A stretch of 64,000 nt of DNA, taken from contig NZ_JAAXMS010000002.1 of NCBI RefSeq assembly GCF_012290005.1, forward strand, positions 1 to 64,000, given 5' to 3'. This stretch comes from Crateriforma spongiae. Its GTDB lineage: Bacteria; Planctomycetota; Planctomycetia; Pirellulales; Pirellulaceae. The notes beneath the pieces were generated by a model. The model had not been told where the DNA came from. It was given only the letters and a program-made list of their open reading frames with translations, and made no database searches. Each line of letters begins with the position of its first letter. The stretch's first letter is position 1. This document shows positions 32,625-40,188 of the stretch, piece by piece. A program made the position numbers and the translations under genes.

Positions 32625-34922
32625 TCACCCCTGGTCGCTGACCACCACAATCCAGCCGGTGTCGGCCACGTCATCGGGTCGGCCGTGAATGATCACCGGT
32701 TCGGTCGCGACCACCCGAGGCCGACCGTCGATGGGATCAGCCACCTCGGTCACCATCACTTCCTGATCATGCGAATTCCCGCGATTCAGGTCCCGCATTC
32801 TGATCCGGCGTCCACGCAAAGCTTGCTGGACCCATGCGTCTTCCATATATCGTGGCGGATCGTCTTCGTTTTGCAGTCCCAATTCGGGATGCTGTAACAG
32901 CAACCCGCGACGTTTCTGGTACTGATCCACCCGTGTGTCGACCAACCACGTGTTGTCTCGCATGGCAAAATCGCCCAGTTCAACCGCCATCCCGATGACG
33001 CCGATTCGCCGACGATCGGTCTGCTCGGCAGGCCCGTCATAGATGGGGACGGCAAAGGCCACCTTCAAGGTGTGCGAATTGGTGCTTTTGTAGGCGGCAC
33101 ACATGTGAACGATGCGTCCGGCCAGCGGACCGACGTCCCGAGCCTCCTCCGGTGTCAGGTCGTACCCCAGCCCGTGAAAGTAATCACGATGTCGATAGCT
33201 GCGACCAATACTGGGCTCTCGTTTGACCCGAGCGATCTGAATCCCCTGAACACTTTGCACGTACCAGGACTCTGTCTTCACCGCGTTCTGATGTTCGATG
33301 AATCGATCCTGCAACCAGTTCTGAAGCTCCGGCTGCTCCGGTGCAAGTTCCTGTAGCACCACGGCACCAGCCCCACGTTCGGGATCAGGCGAAGCGGTTT
33401 TGATTTTGCGATTCAGTTCGACGACCAAGTCTCGCAAGACGCCCGATGACGCCTCGGATTCCAAAATCCGCCAACGCAAATCGATTTGATTGCCGATCGA
33501 TTGCGCCAAGAACTGTGCACTCGCCCCGAGAGATGCCCGCCGTGATTGTTCGGCATTGTTCCGTGATTGTTCGGCATTGTTCCTTGCTTCATCCGCCAAA
33601 CGTTCCGCGGCTTCGGCAGCTTTACGCGCGAAAGTCTCCCGTGTCGCATAAGCCCCCAAGGTCAAGAACGCGAAGGCCGAAAACACCCCAAACAGCACCA
33701 ATGCGATCAATGCAATCTGGGTCGCCACCCGATGCCGCCGGGCCAAACGAAACAATCGTCCGAACCAAGTTTCGCGATGAGCCGATACGGGGTCGTCGGC
33801 TAAAAACGCCTCCACGTCCTCGGCCATCTTCAGCGCGGTGGGATAACGATCGGCGGGCTGCAGAGACATCGCTTTGTGGGCGATCGCGGCCAGGGCCGCC
33901 GGCACGGCACCGCGAACGTCTTTGACCGGTCGAATCCGTCCGTCGATCACTTTTTCTTTGATCTCGACCACCGATTCGCCATCCACCGGCGTCGTCCCAC
34001 ACAGAATTTTGTATAGCGTGGCTCCCAGGCTATAGATGTCGCTGGCCGGGGTCGGGGCCAGCTTCGACGCCTGTTCGGGGCTCATATACGCCGGCGTTCC
34101 CGCACCGAGCCCGGACGTGCTGCTGTCACCCGATTGCACGGGCATCAGTGTGTTTTCCCCACTTTGACGAAACGGTTCATCGCGGACGACGGGAATCGCC
34201 AAGCCCCAGTCGACGACGATCGTTTCCCCGTATTTGCCCAACATCACATTGGCGGGTTTGATATCGCGGTGGACGATGCCACGGTTGTGGGCATAGGCAA
34301 CCGTCTTGCAGACCGAAACAAAATGATTCAACAACAATCGATAGCGCCGGTCGGTTTCCAGCGGGTTGGTTTTCGATTCATCGTCACGGCTGTGCAACGA
34401 AGCGATCAAGTCGTCCATCGATTGGCCGTCGATAAAACGCATCGCATAGAAAGGGTCACCATCGGTCGTCCGCCCCACGCCGTACAACGGAATCACACCG
34501 GGGTGTTCCAGCCGCGCGGTCACCTCGGCTTCTAACAGAAACCGTTCACGACAAACCTCATCGGCAACCAAGTGCTTGTGCAAAAACTTCACAGCCACAC
34601 GCCGGTGTGCCGTCATGTCTTCGCCGACATAAACCGCGCCCAAGCCGCCGCGTTGTAAGAACTCCAGTTCCTCGATCGTCGTCCGCACCGGCAACGTCGC
34701 ATCAGACCAATCCGACATCGGCATGCCTTGACCGATGCGTCCATCGATCTCCGCCAACCGCGCGATCTTGTCACGAACCTCGGCGATCAAATCCGGATGT
34801 GATCGACACAGTTCCTCGACACTCAAATCGGTGCCGTTCTCCTGAGCTTCCTCCCACACGTCCAACAGCTCATCGATCACCTGCTGTCGTGATTCGTCGT
34901 CGTTTTCGGAGGGCACGTTCAT
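32625..34922 (-). CDS. Membrane Ser/Thr kinase with extracytoplasmic Cache sensor
   Basis: A 765-residue receptor kinase. An N-terminal acidic helical region comes first. The kinase domain follows (about residues 70-380): RGGLGAVYVGED (Gly loop), VAVKFLHKHL (Lys), VHRDIKPANVMLG (catalytic loop), VVDWGLAIP (DWG in place of DFG) and GTPAYMSPEQASK. One membrane helix (about 405-430) precedes a coiled coil with a perfect seven-residue duplication (NNAEQSR twice). The extracytoplasmic part shows RSYRHRDYFHG, a motif typical of dCache sensors. The ATG at 34922 shares one base with the sigma factor stop (TGATG), so the two genes are translationally coupled. It probably reads a ligand and feeds the sigma factor beside it. 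Confidence 0.9.
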   Translation of the reverse strand: MNVPSENDDESRQQVIDELLDVWEEAQENGTDLSVEELCRSHPDLIAEVRDKIARLAEIDGRIGQGMPMSDWSDATLPVRTTIEELEFLQRGGLGAVYVGEDMTAHRRVAVKFLHKHLVADEVCRERFLLEAEVTARLEHPGVIPLYGVGRTTDGDPFYAMRFIDGQSMDDLIASLHSRDDESKTNPLETDRRYRLLLNHFVSVCKTVAYAHNRGIVHRDIKPANVMLGKYGETIVVDWGLAIPVVRDEPFRQSGENTLMPVQSGDSSTSGLGAGTPAYMSPEQASKLAPTPASDIYSLGATLYKILCGTTPVDGESVVEIKEKVIDGRIRPVKDVRGAVPAALAAIAHKAMSLQPADRYPTALKMAEDVEAFLADDPVSAHRETWFGRLFRLARRHRVATQIALIALVLFGVFSAFAFLTLGAYATRETFARKAAEAAERLADEARNNAEQSRNNAEQSRRASLGASAQFLAQSIGNQIDLRWRILESEASSGVLRDLVVELNRKIKTASPDPERGAGAVVLQELAPEQPELQNWLQDRFIEHQNAVKTESWYVQSVQGIQIARVKREPSIGRSYRHRDYFHGLGYDLTPEEARDVGPLAGRIVHMCAAYKSTNSHTLKVAFAVPIYDGPAEQTDRRRIGVIGMAVELGDFAMRDNTWLVDTRVDQYQKRRGLLLQHPELGLQNEDDPPRYMEDAWVQQALRGRRIRMRDLNRGNSHDQEVMVTEVADPIDGRPRVVATEPVIIHGRPDDVADTGWIVVVSDQG
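33542..33583. repeat. Tandem 21-bp duplication within the kinase gene
   Basis: The unit from 33542 to 33562 is repeated exactly at 33563-33583 and codes for two NNAEQSR heptads. Being one heptad long, it extends the coiled coil between membrane helix and sensor without a shift of frame or phase. Confidence 0.85.
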
Positions 34923-35566
34923 CACAACGCGATGCTTTGGCGTGTCGAATCGCTCAGCTTTTCATGCAACATCAGCCTTGCCGAACGCCACAGCCGCTTG
35001 ATGGTTCGCGTCGATGTTCCCAGCAGCTCGGCCGCCTCGTCCTGTTTCAGCTCGTGGTACCACAACAATTCGAACACCTCGCGTTCCTTGCCCGGCAGTC
35101 GATCGACGCATTCGTGAAAATCGCTCCAGGCTTGCAATTCCGCGGGATTGGCGGCGGCGTCACCGGGATCGAACGCCATCGCGCGACCGTCACCGTCGTC
35201 CTGGTTGCCGGCCTGGGTCACATGATGGGCGCCCTGACCTTGGGGGCCCCGGTAATGACGGCACAGGTCGATCAATTCGCGGCGGATCTGCAATGCGGCC
35301 AATCGAAAGAAATGGCGTGCGTCTTCGATCTTCGTCGACGACATGGCTTGGTAAAGACGCATCGACGCATTTTGAAAGACATCCTCGGTCTGTTCCCACC
35401 GTCCGACGCCACGAAAATCGCGTTTCATTTTGGTGGTCAGACGCATCAGACGTTCCTGCGTCAAATTCAACAGTTCGCCTCGAACGGCGGTGTCACCATC
35501 GCGGAGCAATTCAAGACAGCGTTCGACGGCGATCGTTTGTTCACCACGGGCAGAATCATCGGGCAT
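34922..35566 (-). CDS. ECF-type sigma-70 factor
   Basis: A 214-residue sigma factor. Region 2 is seen in RWEQTEDVFQNASMRLYQAM, with the DxFQ core. Region 4 has VDRLPGKEREVFELLWYHEL and a helix-turn-helix, KQDEAAELLGTSTRTIKRLW. A linker of about 40 residues separates them. It belongs with the planctomycete ECF factors that sit next to Ser/Thr kinase genes. The kinase gene follows with a one-base start/stop overlap. It is divergent from the PDZ gene at 35865; the 298 bases between (35567-35864) must carry both promoters. No anti-sigma gene is present, so the kinase is the likely regulator. Confidence 0.88.
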   Translation of the reverse strand: MPDDSARGEQTIAVERCLELLRDGDTAVRGELLNLTQERLMRLTTKMKRDFRGVGRWEQTEDVFQNASMRLYQAMSSTKIEDARHFFRLAALQIRRELIDLCRHYRGPQGQGAHHVTQAGNQDDGDGRAMAFDPGDAAANPAELQAWSDFHECVDRLPGKEREVFELLWYHELKQDEAAELLGTSTRTIKRLWRSARLMLHEKLSDSTRQSIAL

Positions 35567-35864
35567 TTCGTCGTGGTCCCTTTGCGTCAGTCATCCGATT
35601 CTTTCGGATTTCGGAAACGATTTTTGCCCCTCACAGTCGCACGCGGCTCGCACGGTTGCTCGCATTTCACACGTTTGCGCTCGGCACAATCGTACCACCA
35701 AGCCGAACCGTTGATGCCTGGAAACGGGGCGGAGACAGATTCGAGAGATTTTTTTGGCGATCCGGTGTCCCTTTTTTCCGGTCACGTCCGCTGGGTGTAA
35801 GTGTTCCGGCAATCAAACACGCCGACTGGACCACTTCACTTCGAAACCATTTGGGAACCGACCG

Positions 35865-36347
35865 ATGAAAACGCTGACCACCTGCACCGCCGTCCTTGCC
35901 GCCCTGATCACCTTCACCACCGCCAGTGCCGACCAACGCGTCTTGGTTCAGCCCAATCCGGGCACCGGACCGGCCGCCAGCTATTTCCTGGGCGTGTACA
36001 CCGAAACCGTCGCGGTCACGCTTCCCGGCGGTCCCGTCGGCCCGGTTGCCGCCGCTCAAGTCGGCGTCCGAGTCGTCCCGTCACCCGGCCCTGGTCCTGT
36101 TCACTACGTCCAGCGTGTGACGGGAGTCGTCCCGGGGTCGCCGGCCGCCCACATCGGCTTGGAACCCGGCGATCAGCTGGTCACCGGAAACGGTCGACCG
36201 CTGACGTGCCGAAACGCTCTGATCCAAGCCGTGAATCAAAGCGGGGGCCAGTTGAACTTGGTCGTGATCAATGTTCGCACGGGACAGCCGATGAACTTGA
36301 CCGCTTACCCGCGTTACCAAGGCGGCCCGGTGGCGCTGAACCGTTGA
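35865..36347 (+). CDS. Small secreted PDZ-domain protein
   Basis: A 160-residue protein starting MKTLTTCTAVLAALITFTTA, with a signal peptide ending at TASADQ. The first mature segment (residues 22-60) contains YFLGVYTETV. A PDZ core follows: VTGVVPGSPAAHIGLEPGDQ, LVTGNGRPLTCRNALIQAVN and LVVINVRTGQPMNL. It has no catalytic domain. It stands alone between two signalling modules that point away from it on either side, and it ends in a strong terminator. A role as a periplasmic sensor or binding factor is possible, which is inference. Confidence 0.75.
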   Translation: MKTLTTCTAVLAALITFTTASADQRVLVQPNPGTGPAASYFLGVYTETVAVTLPGGPVGPVAAAQVGVRVVPSPGPGPVHYVQRVTGVVPGSPAAHIGLEPGDQLVTGNGRPLTCRNALIQAVNQSGGQLNLVVINVRTGQPMNLTAYPRYQGGPVALNR

Positions 36348-36418
36348 AGCCCAACGCCGTTGAAACCCCGAACCGCTTCAGCACGAACATCACCTGCCTT
36401 GACGACTGTGTTTCACCC

Positions 36419-36455
36419 AGCCAAGACCGCGGATCCCGCGATCTTGGCTTTTTTT
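36419..36455 (+). terminator. Terminator of the small PDZ protein gene
   Basis: Arms AGCCAAGA-CCGCGG and CCGCG-ATCTTGGCT (36419-36449) with a short loop are followed by seven T (36449-36455) on the plus strand, 72 bases past the stop. Confidence 0.88.
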
Positions 36456-36502
36456 GTGTCAAATGCGATTCGACGGCGTGTGTAAGTTGTTGGTCCCCAC
36501 CG

Positions 36503-37111
36503 ATGTCCACGACGACCACGCCCACGATGAATCTGCCCGAAACCCGCGCCAGCCTGCTGATCCGCCTGCGTGACCGCGACGACGCGGCCGCTTGGCAGGA
36601 ATTCGTGCAGATCTATCGGCCGGTGATCGTGCGGGTCGCCACCGCCAAAGGCATCCAACGGGCCGACGCCGATGACTTGGCCCAACAAGTCCTGATGTCG
36701 GTTTGTGGTGCCATCGATCGGTTCGATCACACTTCGAATCAAGCCAAATTCCGAACCTGGCTGCGTCGGATCGCCGACAACGCCACTTTGAACGCGTTGA
36801 CACGCGGTCGGCCGGATCGCGGCAGCGGTGACAGTGCGTTGCAACGGTGGCTGGATCAACACCCCGATCCGGACCCCGGTGATTCGCGCATGCTGCAAAC
36901 CGAACTACATCGCGAACACTTCCAGGCTGCCGCCCGCGCCGTGCGAGGCGAATTCAGCGACGCGACCTGGCAATCGTTCTGGCGAACCGCCGTGCTGGGA
37001 GAAAACATCGACGACGTGGCCGACGCTTTGGGACGCACCAAGGGAAGCGTGTACGCATCCCGCAGCCGCGTCATGCGACGCATCCGTGAAAAGGTCGAAC
37101 CATGGCAGTGA
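36503..37111 (+). CDS. ECF-type sigma-70 factor (second module)
   Basis: A 202-residue sigma factor starting MSTTTTPTMNLPETRASLLI. Region 2: DDAAAWQEFVQIYRPVIVRV and ADADDLAQQVLMSVCGAIDR. Region 4: DATWQSFWRTAVLGENIDDV, then ADALGRTKGSVYASRSRVMR. The WxxFVxxYxPxI and DADDLxQxV blocks mark the planctomycete ECF type linked to kinases carrying an anti-sigma-like domain. The ATG at 36503 is chosen because the upstream extension runs through the PDZ gene and its terminator. The kinase gene starts 10 bases before this stop, so they are co-translated. Confidence 0.9.
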   Translation: MSTTTTPTMNLPETRASLLIRLRDRDDAAAWQEFVQIYRPVIVRVATAKGIQRADADDLAQQVLMSVCGAIDRFDHTSNQAKFRTWLRRIADNATLNALTRGRPDRGSGDSALQRWLDQHPDPDPGDSRMLQTELHREHFQAAARAVRGEFSDATWQSFWRTAVLGENIDDVADALGRTKGSVYASRSRVMRRIREKVEPWQ

Positions 37112-38448
37112 ATCCTTCCGTCCCACCACCCGATCCCTCGGTGAACGAATGCAACCGGGAAATGATCGAAGCCTTTCTAAGCGATCAGCTTGGCCAACAA
37201 GACGTTCTCCGTTTCGAAGCCCACTTGGAAACGTGTGACCAATGTCGACGTCAATTGGATCAAACCGCCGCGGATGATTCTTATTGGACCGATGCGCGGT
37301 CGCTGCTGTCGGATTTGGATTTCCAAGTCGACCCGGCGCCCGACCTTAGCTTTTTGCAACCAACCGACGATCCCGACATGTTGGGCCGATTGGGAACGCT
37401 GGAAATCAGCGGTGTGATCGGCACCGGTGGAATGGGCATCGTACTGAAAGCCTTGGATCGATCGCTGAATCGATTCGTCGCGGTCAAAGTCTTGGCCCCA
37501 CACTTGGCATCCAGCGCCGCGGCTAGAACTCGATTCACACGCGAAGCCCAGGCGGCCGCCGCGGTGGTCCACGACAACGTGATCGCAATCCACGGTGTTG
37601 AAACGTCTGGCACGCTGCCCTACCTAACGATGCCGTATGTGAAGGGTGAATCACTGCAACGTCGCATCGATCGGCTGGGTCCACTTCCCATCGAAGAAAT
37701 CCTGCGAATCGGAATGCAGATCGCTCGCGGTCTTGCCGCCGCCCACCAACAAGGTTTGATCCACCGCGACATCAAGCCATCGAACATCCTGTTACCGCAC
37801 GACGTTCAACGCGTCGTCATCACGGATTTCGGCCTGGCAAGAACGGTCGACGACGCCACGCTGACACGCAGCGGTGTGATCGCAGGCACCCCACAGTTCA
37901 TGTCGCCCGAACAAGCCCGTGGTGACACGATCGATCCACGCTCGGACCTTTTTTCACTGGGCAGCGTGGTGTACGCGATGGCCAGCGGTCGGCCACCGTT
38001 CCGCGCCGATTCCCCCTACGCGATCATCCGCCGCATCGTTGATGACGGTGCCAAACCGCTGCGCCAAATCGATCCGTCGCTTCCCGCTTGGTTCGAAAAC
38101 TTGGTCGAACGACTGCACGCCAAGGATCCAGACAGACGGATTTCATCGGCAGAACAAGCCGCGGAACTTTTCAAAGCATGCCTGGCTCACGTTCAAAATG
38201 ACACCGCACCTTTGCCCCCGGCACTACTGGCGCCATTGCCAAACGCTGGCCAGCGCTGGCGGCCATTCCGCTGGCTTGTGTCAGCGATCGCTGCGGCACT
38301 GATTGTGATCACGATTTGGTTTTTCTTTGACCGCACCGGAACACAACTCGATCGCCAAACTGGATCCGCCAGTGATTCATTCGTCGAAAGTGACCGGCTG
38401 TTACTGCAAGTTGAATCGGAGATCGATCAAATGCTTGAAGAATTTTGA
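37102..38448 (+). CDS. Ser/Thr kinase with N-terminal zinc anti-sigma-like domain
   Basis: A 448-residue protein. Residues about 15-55 form a zinc-finger domain with AHLETCDQCRRQLD (HxxxCxxC), the ZAS anti-sigma signature. The kinase domain (about 105-375) has GTGGMGIVLKALD (Gly loop), VAVKVLAPHL (Lys), LIHRDIKPSNILL (catalytic loop), ITDFGLART (DFG) and GTPQFMSPEQARG. A single membrane helix (about 391-412) and a short extracytoplasmic tail follow. The protein thus joins a candidate anti-sigma domain to a kinase. It overlaps the sigma gene by 10 bases. The likely scheme is that the zinc domain holds the sigma factor and kinase activity releases it, which is inference. Confidence 0.9.
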   Translation: MAVNPSVPPPDPSVNECNREMIEAFLSDQLGQQDVLRFEAHLETCDQCRRQLDQTAADDSYWTDARSLLSDLDFQVDPAPDLSFLQPTDDPDMLGRLGTLEISGVIGTGGMGIVLKALDRSLNRFVAVKVLAPHLASSAAARTRFTREAQAAAAVVHDNVIAIHGVETSGTLPYLTMPYVKGESLQRRIDRLGPLPIEEILRIGMQIARGLAAAHQQGLIHRDIKPSNILLPHDVQRVVITDFGLARTVDDATLTRSGVIAGTPQFMSPEQARGDTIDPRSDLFSLGSVVYAMASGRPPFRADSPYAIIRRIVDDGAKPLRQIDPSLPAWFENLVERLHAKDPDRRISSAEQAAELFKACLAHVQNDTAPLPPALLAPLPNAGQRWRPFRWLVSAIAAALIVITIWFFFDRTGTQLDRQTGSASDSFVESDRLLLQVESEIDQMLEEF

Positions 38449-38518
38449 CCGTGAATGATCCACGCTGACTTCGCAATACACTCCATTCCCTCGGCCATCT
38501 GTTTGAAAGGCTGTTTTG

Positions 38519-40111
38519 ATGAACCGAATTCCAATACGAATCGCCGTATACCTCTCGTTCTGCATGCTCTTGGCTGCACAGGGGTACGCACAGGAAACGG
38601 ACTCCGTTCCCATTTACATTGACAGCGTCAAATCCGATTCGAAGACGTCGTTGTCGCAGCAACTGGTTCCCGATCCGCTTGCCAGCGACTTGGATTCCGA
38701 GATCAAAAAAGCTGAACTGTTGATGAAACTGAAGCAAGACGAGCTTCAAGCGGCCCAGAGTGCTGCTGAGCTCGTTGATAAGAAGATGCAGAATTTTGAG
38801 ACCAAACGCAGTGAAGCATTTGCCTCACATGACAAGCGTCGACAGGCTCTGCTCGATCGACTCCGTGACATTGAAGATGAAATAGCCCAAAACGACCCTG
38901 TCGGATCCCCGATGGGCAATGTCATTCAATCCGCCAAAAACAACCTGCAATCGCATGACCAGGCAAAGAAAAAGCTGGACGAGTCTTTCGATTCAATGCT
39001 ATTGGAGTTGCGACAAGATGAAACACAATCGCGATTGGCGTTGCGTCAGGCGGAAACTGAATTGGAATTTGCCAAACTGCAGCTTGCATCGGTGAAGAAG
39101 GAAGCCGATCGACGCAAGAAAACGTCTGGCACCGCGGCGAAGAAACCCGAGAAGGACGCACCGCCGGAAGTCTTGTCCGACGTCGACCTGGCTCAAGAAG
39201 ACTTGGCCGATTGCCGAATGCACATCGTCGGCTTGTACCGCGCCGCCGATGACCGCAGCAGCGATGAAGTTTTCGTCGATGTCAAACCGCTGGATCACCC
39301 CAGCGTGATCGTCGTTTCGTCCTATATGGAAGTGCTTTGGCGGATTCGAATCGCCAAAGACTCCGACGTCAAATTGGTCATCGCAACGGGATACTTTGCA
39401 CAAGATCTGACACTGACCACCGACAGCAAACAGGTTCCGGTGTTGAACCTTTCCTACTTTCGCCAAGACAAACAACCACAACGCCGCGGACTTTGGGCGT
39501 ATGCGTATTCCTGGACAACCGACGAAGGACGCAAAATGGCCCGGATGCTGTACGACATCACCGGCCTGACTGCCAGCAGTTTCCAAGGCATGGAAAGCGC
39601 CCGATTGGTCCAGATCGACGGTGTCCGAGGCAAACTGACCAACCGTCAAGCCAAAGAACCGATCCCCGGCTTGCTGACCGACGCGGAACGCATGGCCGAA
39701 CCGGTGGAATTTCCCGACGAGGCCGACGCCTCCGATTCGCCACCGGGCAAGGTCGAATCCGACATCGACGAACTGTATGCCGCCGAGGCCAGTGCGAAGA
39801 TTGCCATTCGCAAGACGCAAGACAAGATTGCCGAGATTCGCGAGCAACTGGAAAACATCGACACAGAAATTGGGGATCTGACCCGTCAACTGACCGGTTC
39901 TGGAAAACAAGACCCAGCCACCGTCGACCAACTTCGCCAAGCGGTTCGCAAACAGTTTCAATTGCGTCAGCAAGAACAAGAACAGCGTGTCCAGACAGCC
40001 GGCATGAAGTTGCAACTGGTCGAAATTCGTCGCATGCTAAGACAGCGAGACGAGGACACGATTGTTGATCGGACGGTTGAAGCCATCCTTGATCGACGAA
40101 AGAAACCATAG
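38519..40111 (+). CDS. Secreted coiled-coil protein of unknown function
   Basis: A 530-residue protein starting MNRIPIRIAVYLSFCMLLAA, a signal peptide. The ATG at 38519 is used; a TTG directly before it is the only earlier codon. AAAGG lies about 9 bases upstream. Residues about 60-200 are a long coiled coil (LLMKLKQDELQAAQSAAELV), a central domain follows (YMEVLWRIRIAKDSDVKLVI), and the C-terminus is again coiled coil (KTQDKIAEIREQLENIDTEI). The architecture suggests an envelope structural or adaptor protein. No known family. It sits 70 bases downstream of the kinase gene on the same strand and may be part of the same transcript. Confidence 0.62.
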   Translation: MNRIPIRIAVYLSFCMLLAAQGYAQETDSVPIYIDSVKSDSKTSLSQQLVPDPLASDLDSEIKKAELLMKLKQDELQAAQSAAELVDKKMQNFETKRSEAFASHDKRRQALLDRLRDIEDEIAQNDPVGSPMGNVIQSAKNNLQSHDQAKKKLDESFDSMLLELRQDETQSRLALRQAETELEFAKLQLASVKKEADRRKKTSGTAAKKPEKDAPPEVLSDVDLAQEDLADCRMHIVGLYRAADDRSSDEVFVDVKPLDHPSVIVVSSYMEVLWRIRIAKDSDVKLVIATGYFAQDLTLTTDSKQVPVLNLSYFRQDKQPQRRGLWAYAYSWTTDEGRKMARMLYDITGLTASSFQGMESARLVQIDGVRGKLTNRQAKEPIPGLLTDAERMAEPVEFPDEADASDSPPGKVESDIDELYAAEASAKIAIRKTQDKIAEIREQLENIDTEIGDLTRQLTGSGKQDPATVDQLRQAVRKQFQLRQQEQEQRVQTAGMKLQLVEIRRMLRQRDEDTIVDRTVEAILDRRKKP

Positions 40112-40122
40112 TCGTCGGACAC

Positions 40123-40160
40123 AAAAAAAGCCGGGATCACATCGCATTGCGATCCCGGCT
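40123..40160 (-). terminator. Terminator of the large PVC haem protein gene
   Basis: Arms AGCCGGGATC (40129-40138) and GATCCCGGCT (40151-40160) with a 12-base loop. Seven T follow on the minus strand (40123-40129 as A on plus). It is 28 bases past the stop of the gene at 40189 and just past the convergent gene ending at 40111. Confidence 0.88.
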
Positions 40161-40188
40161 GAACAGCCAACATTCCGGCTTGTCGTAC

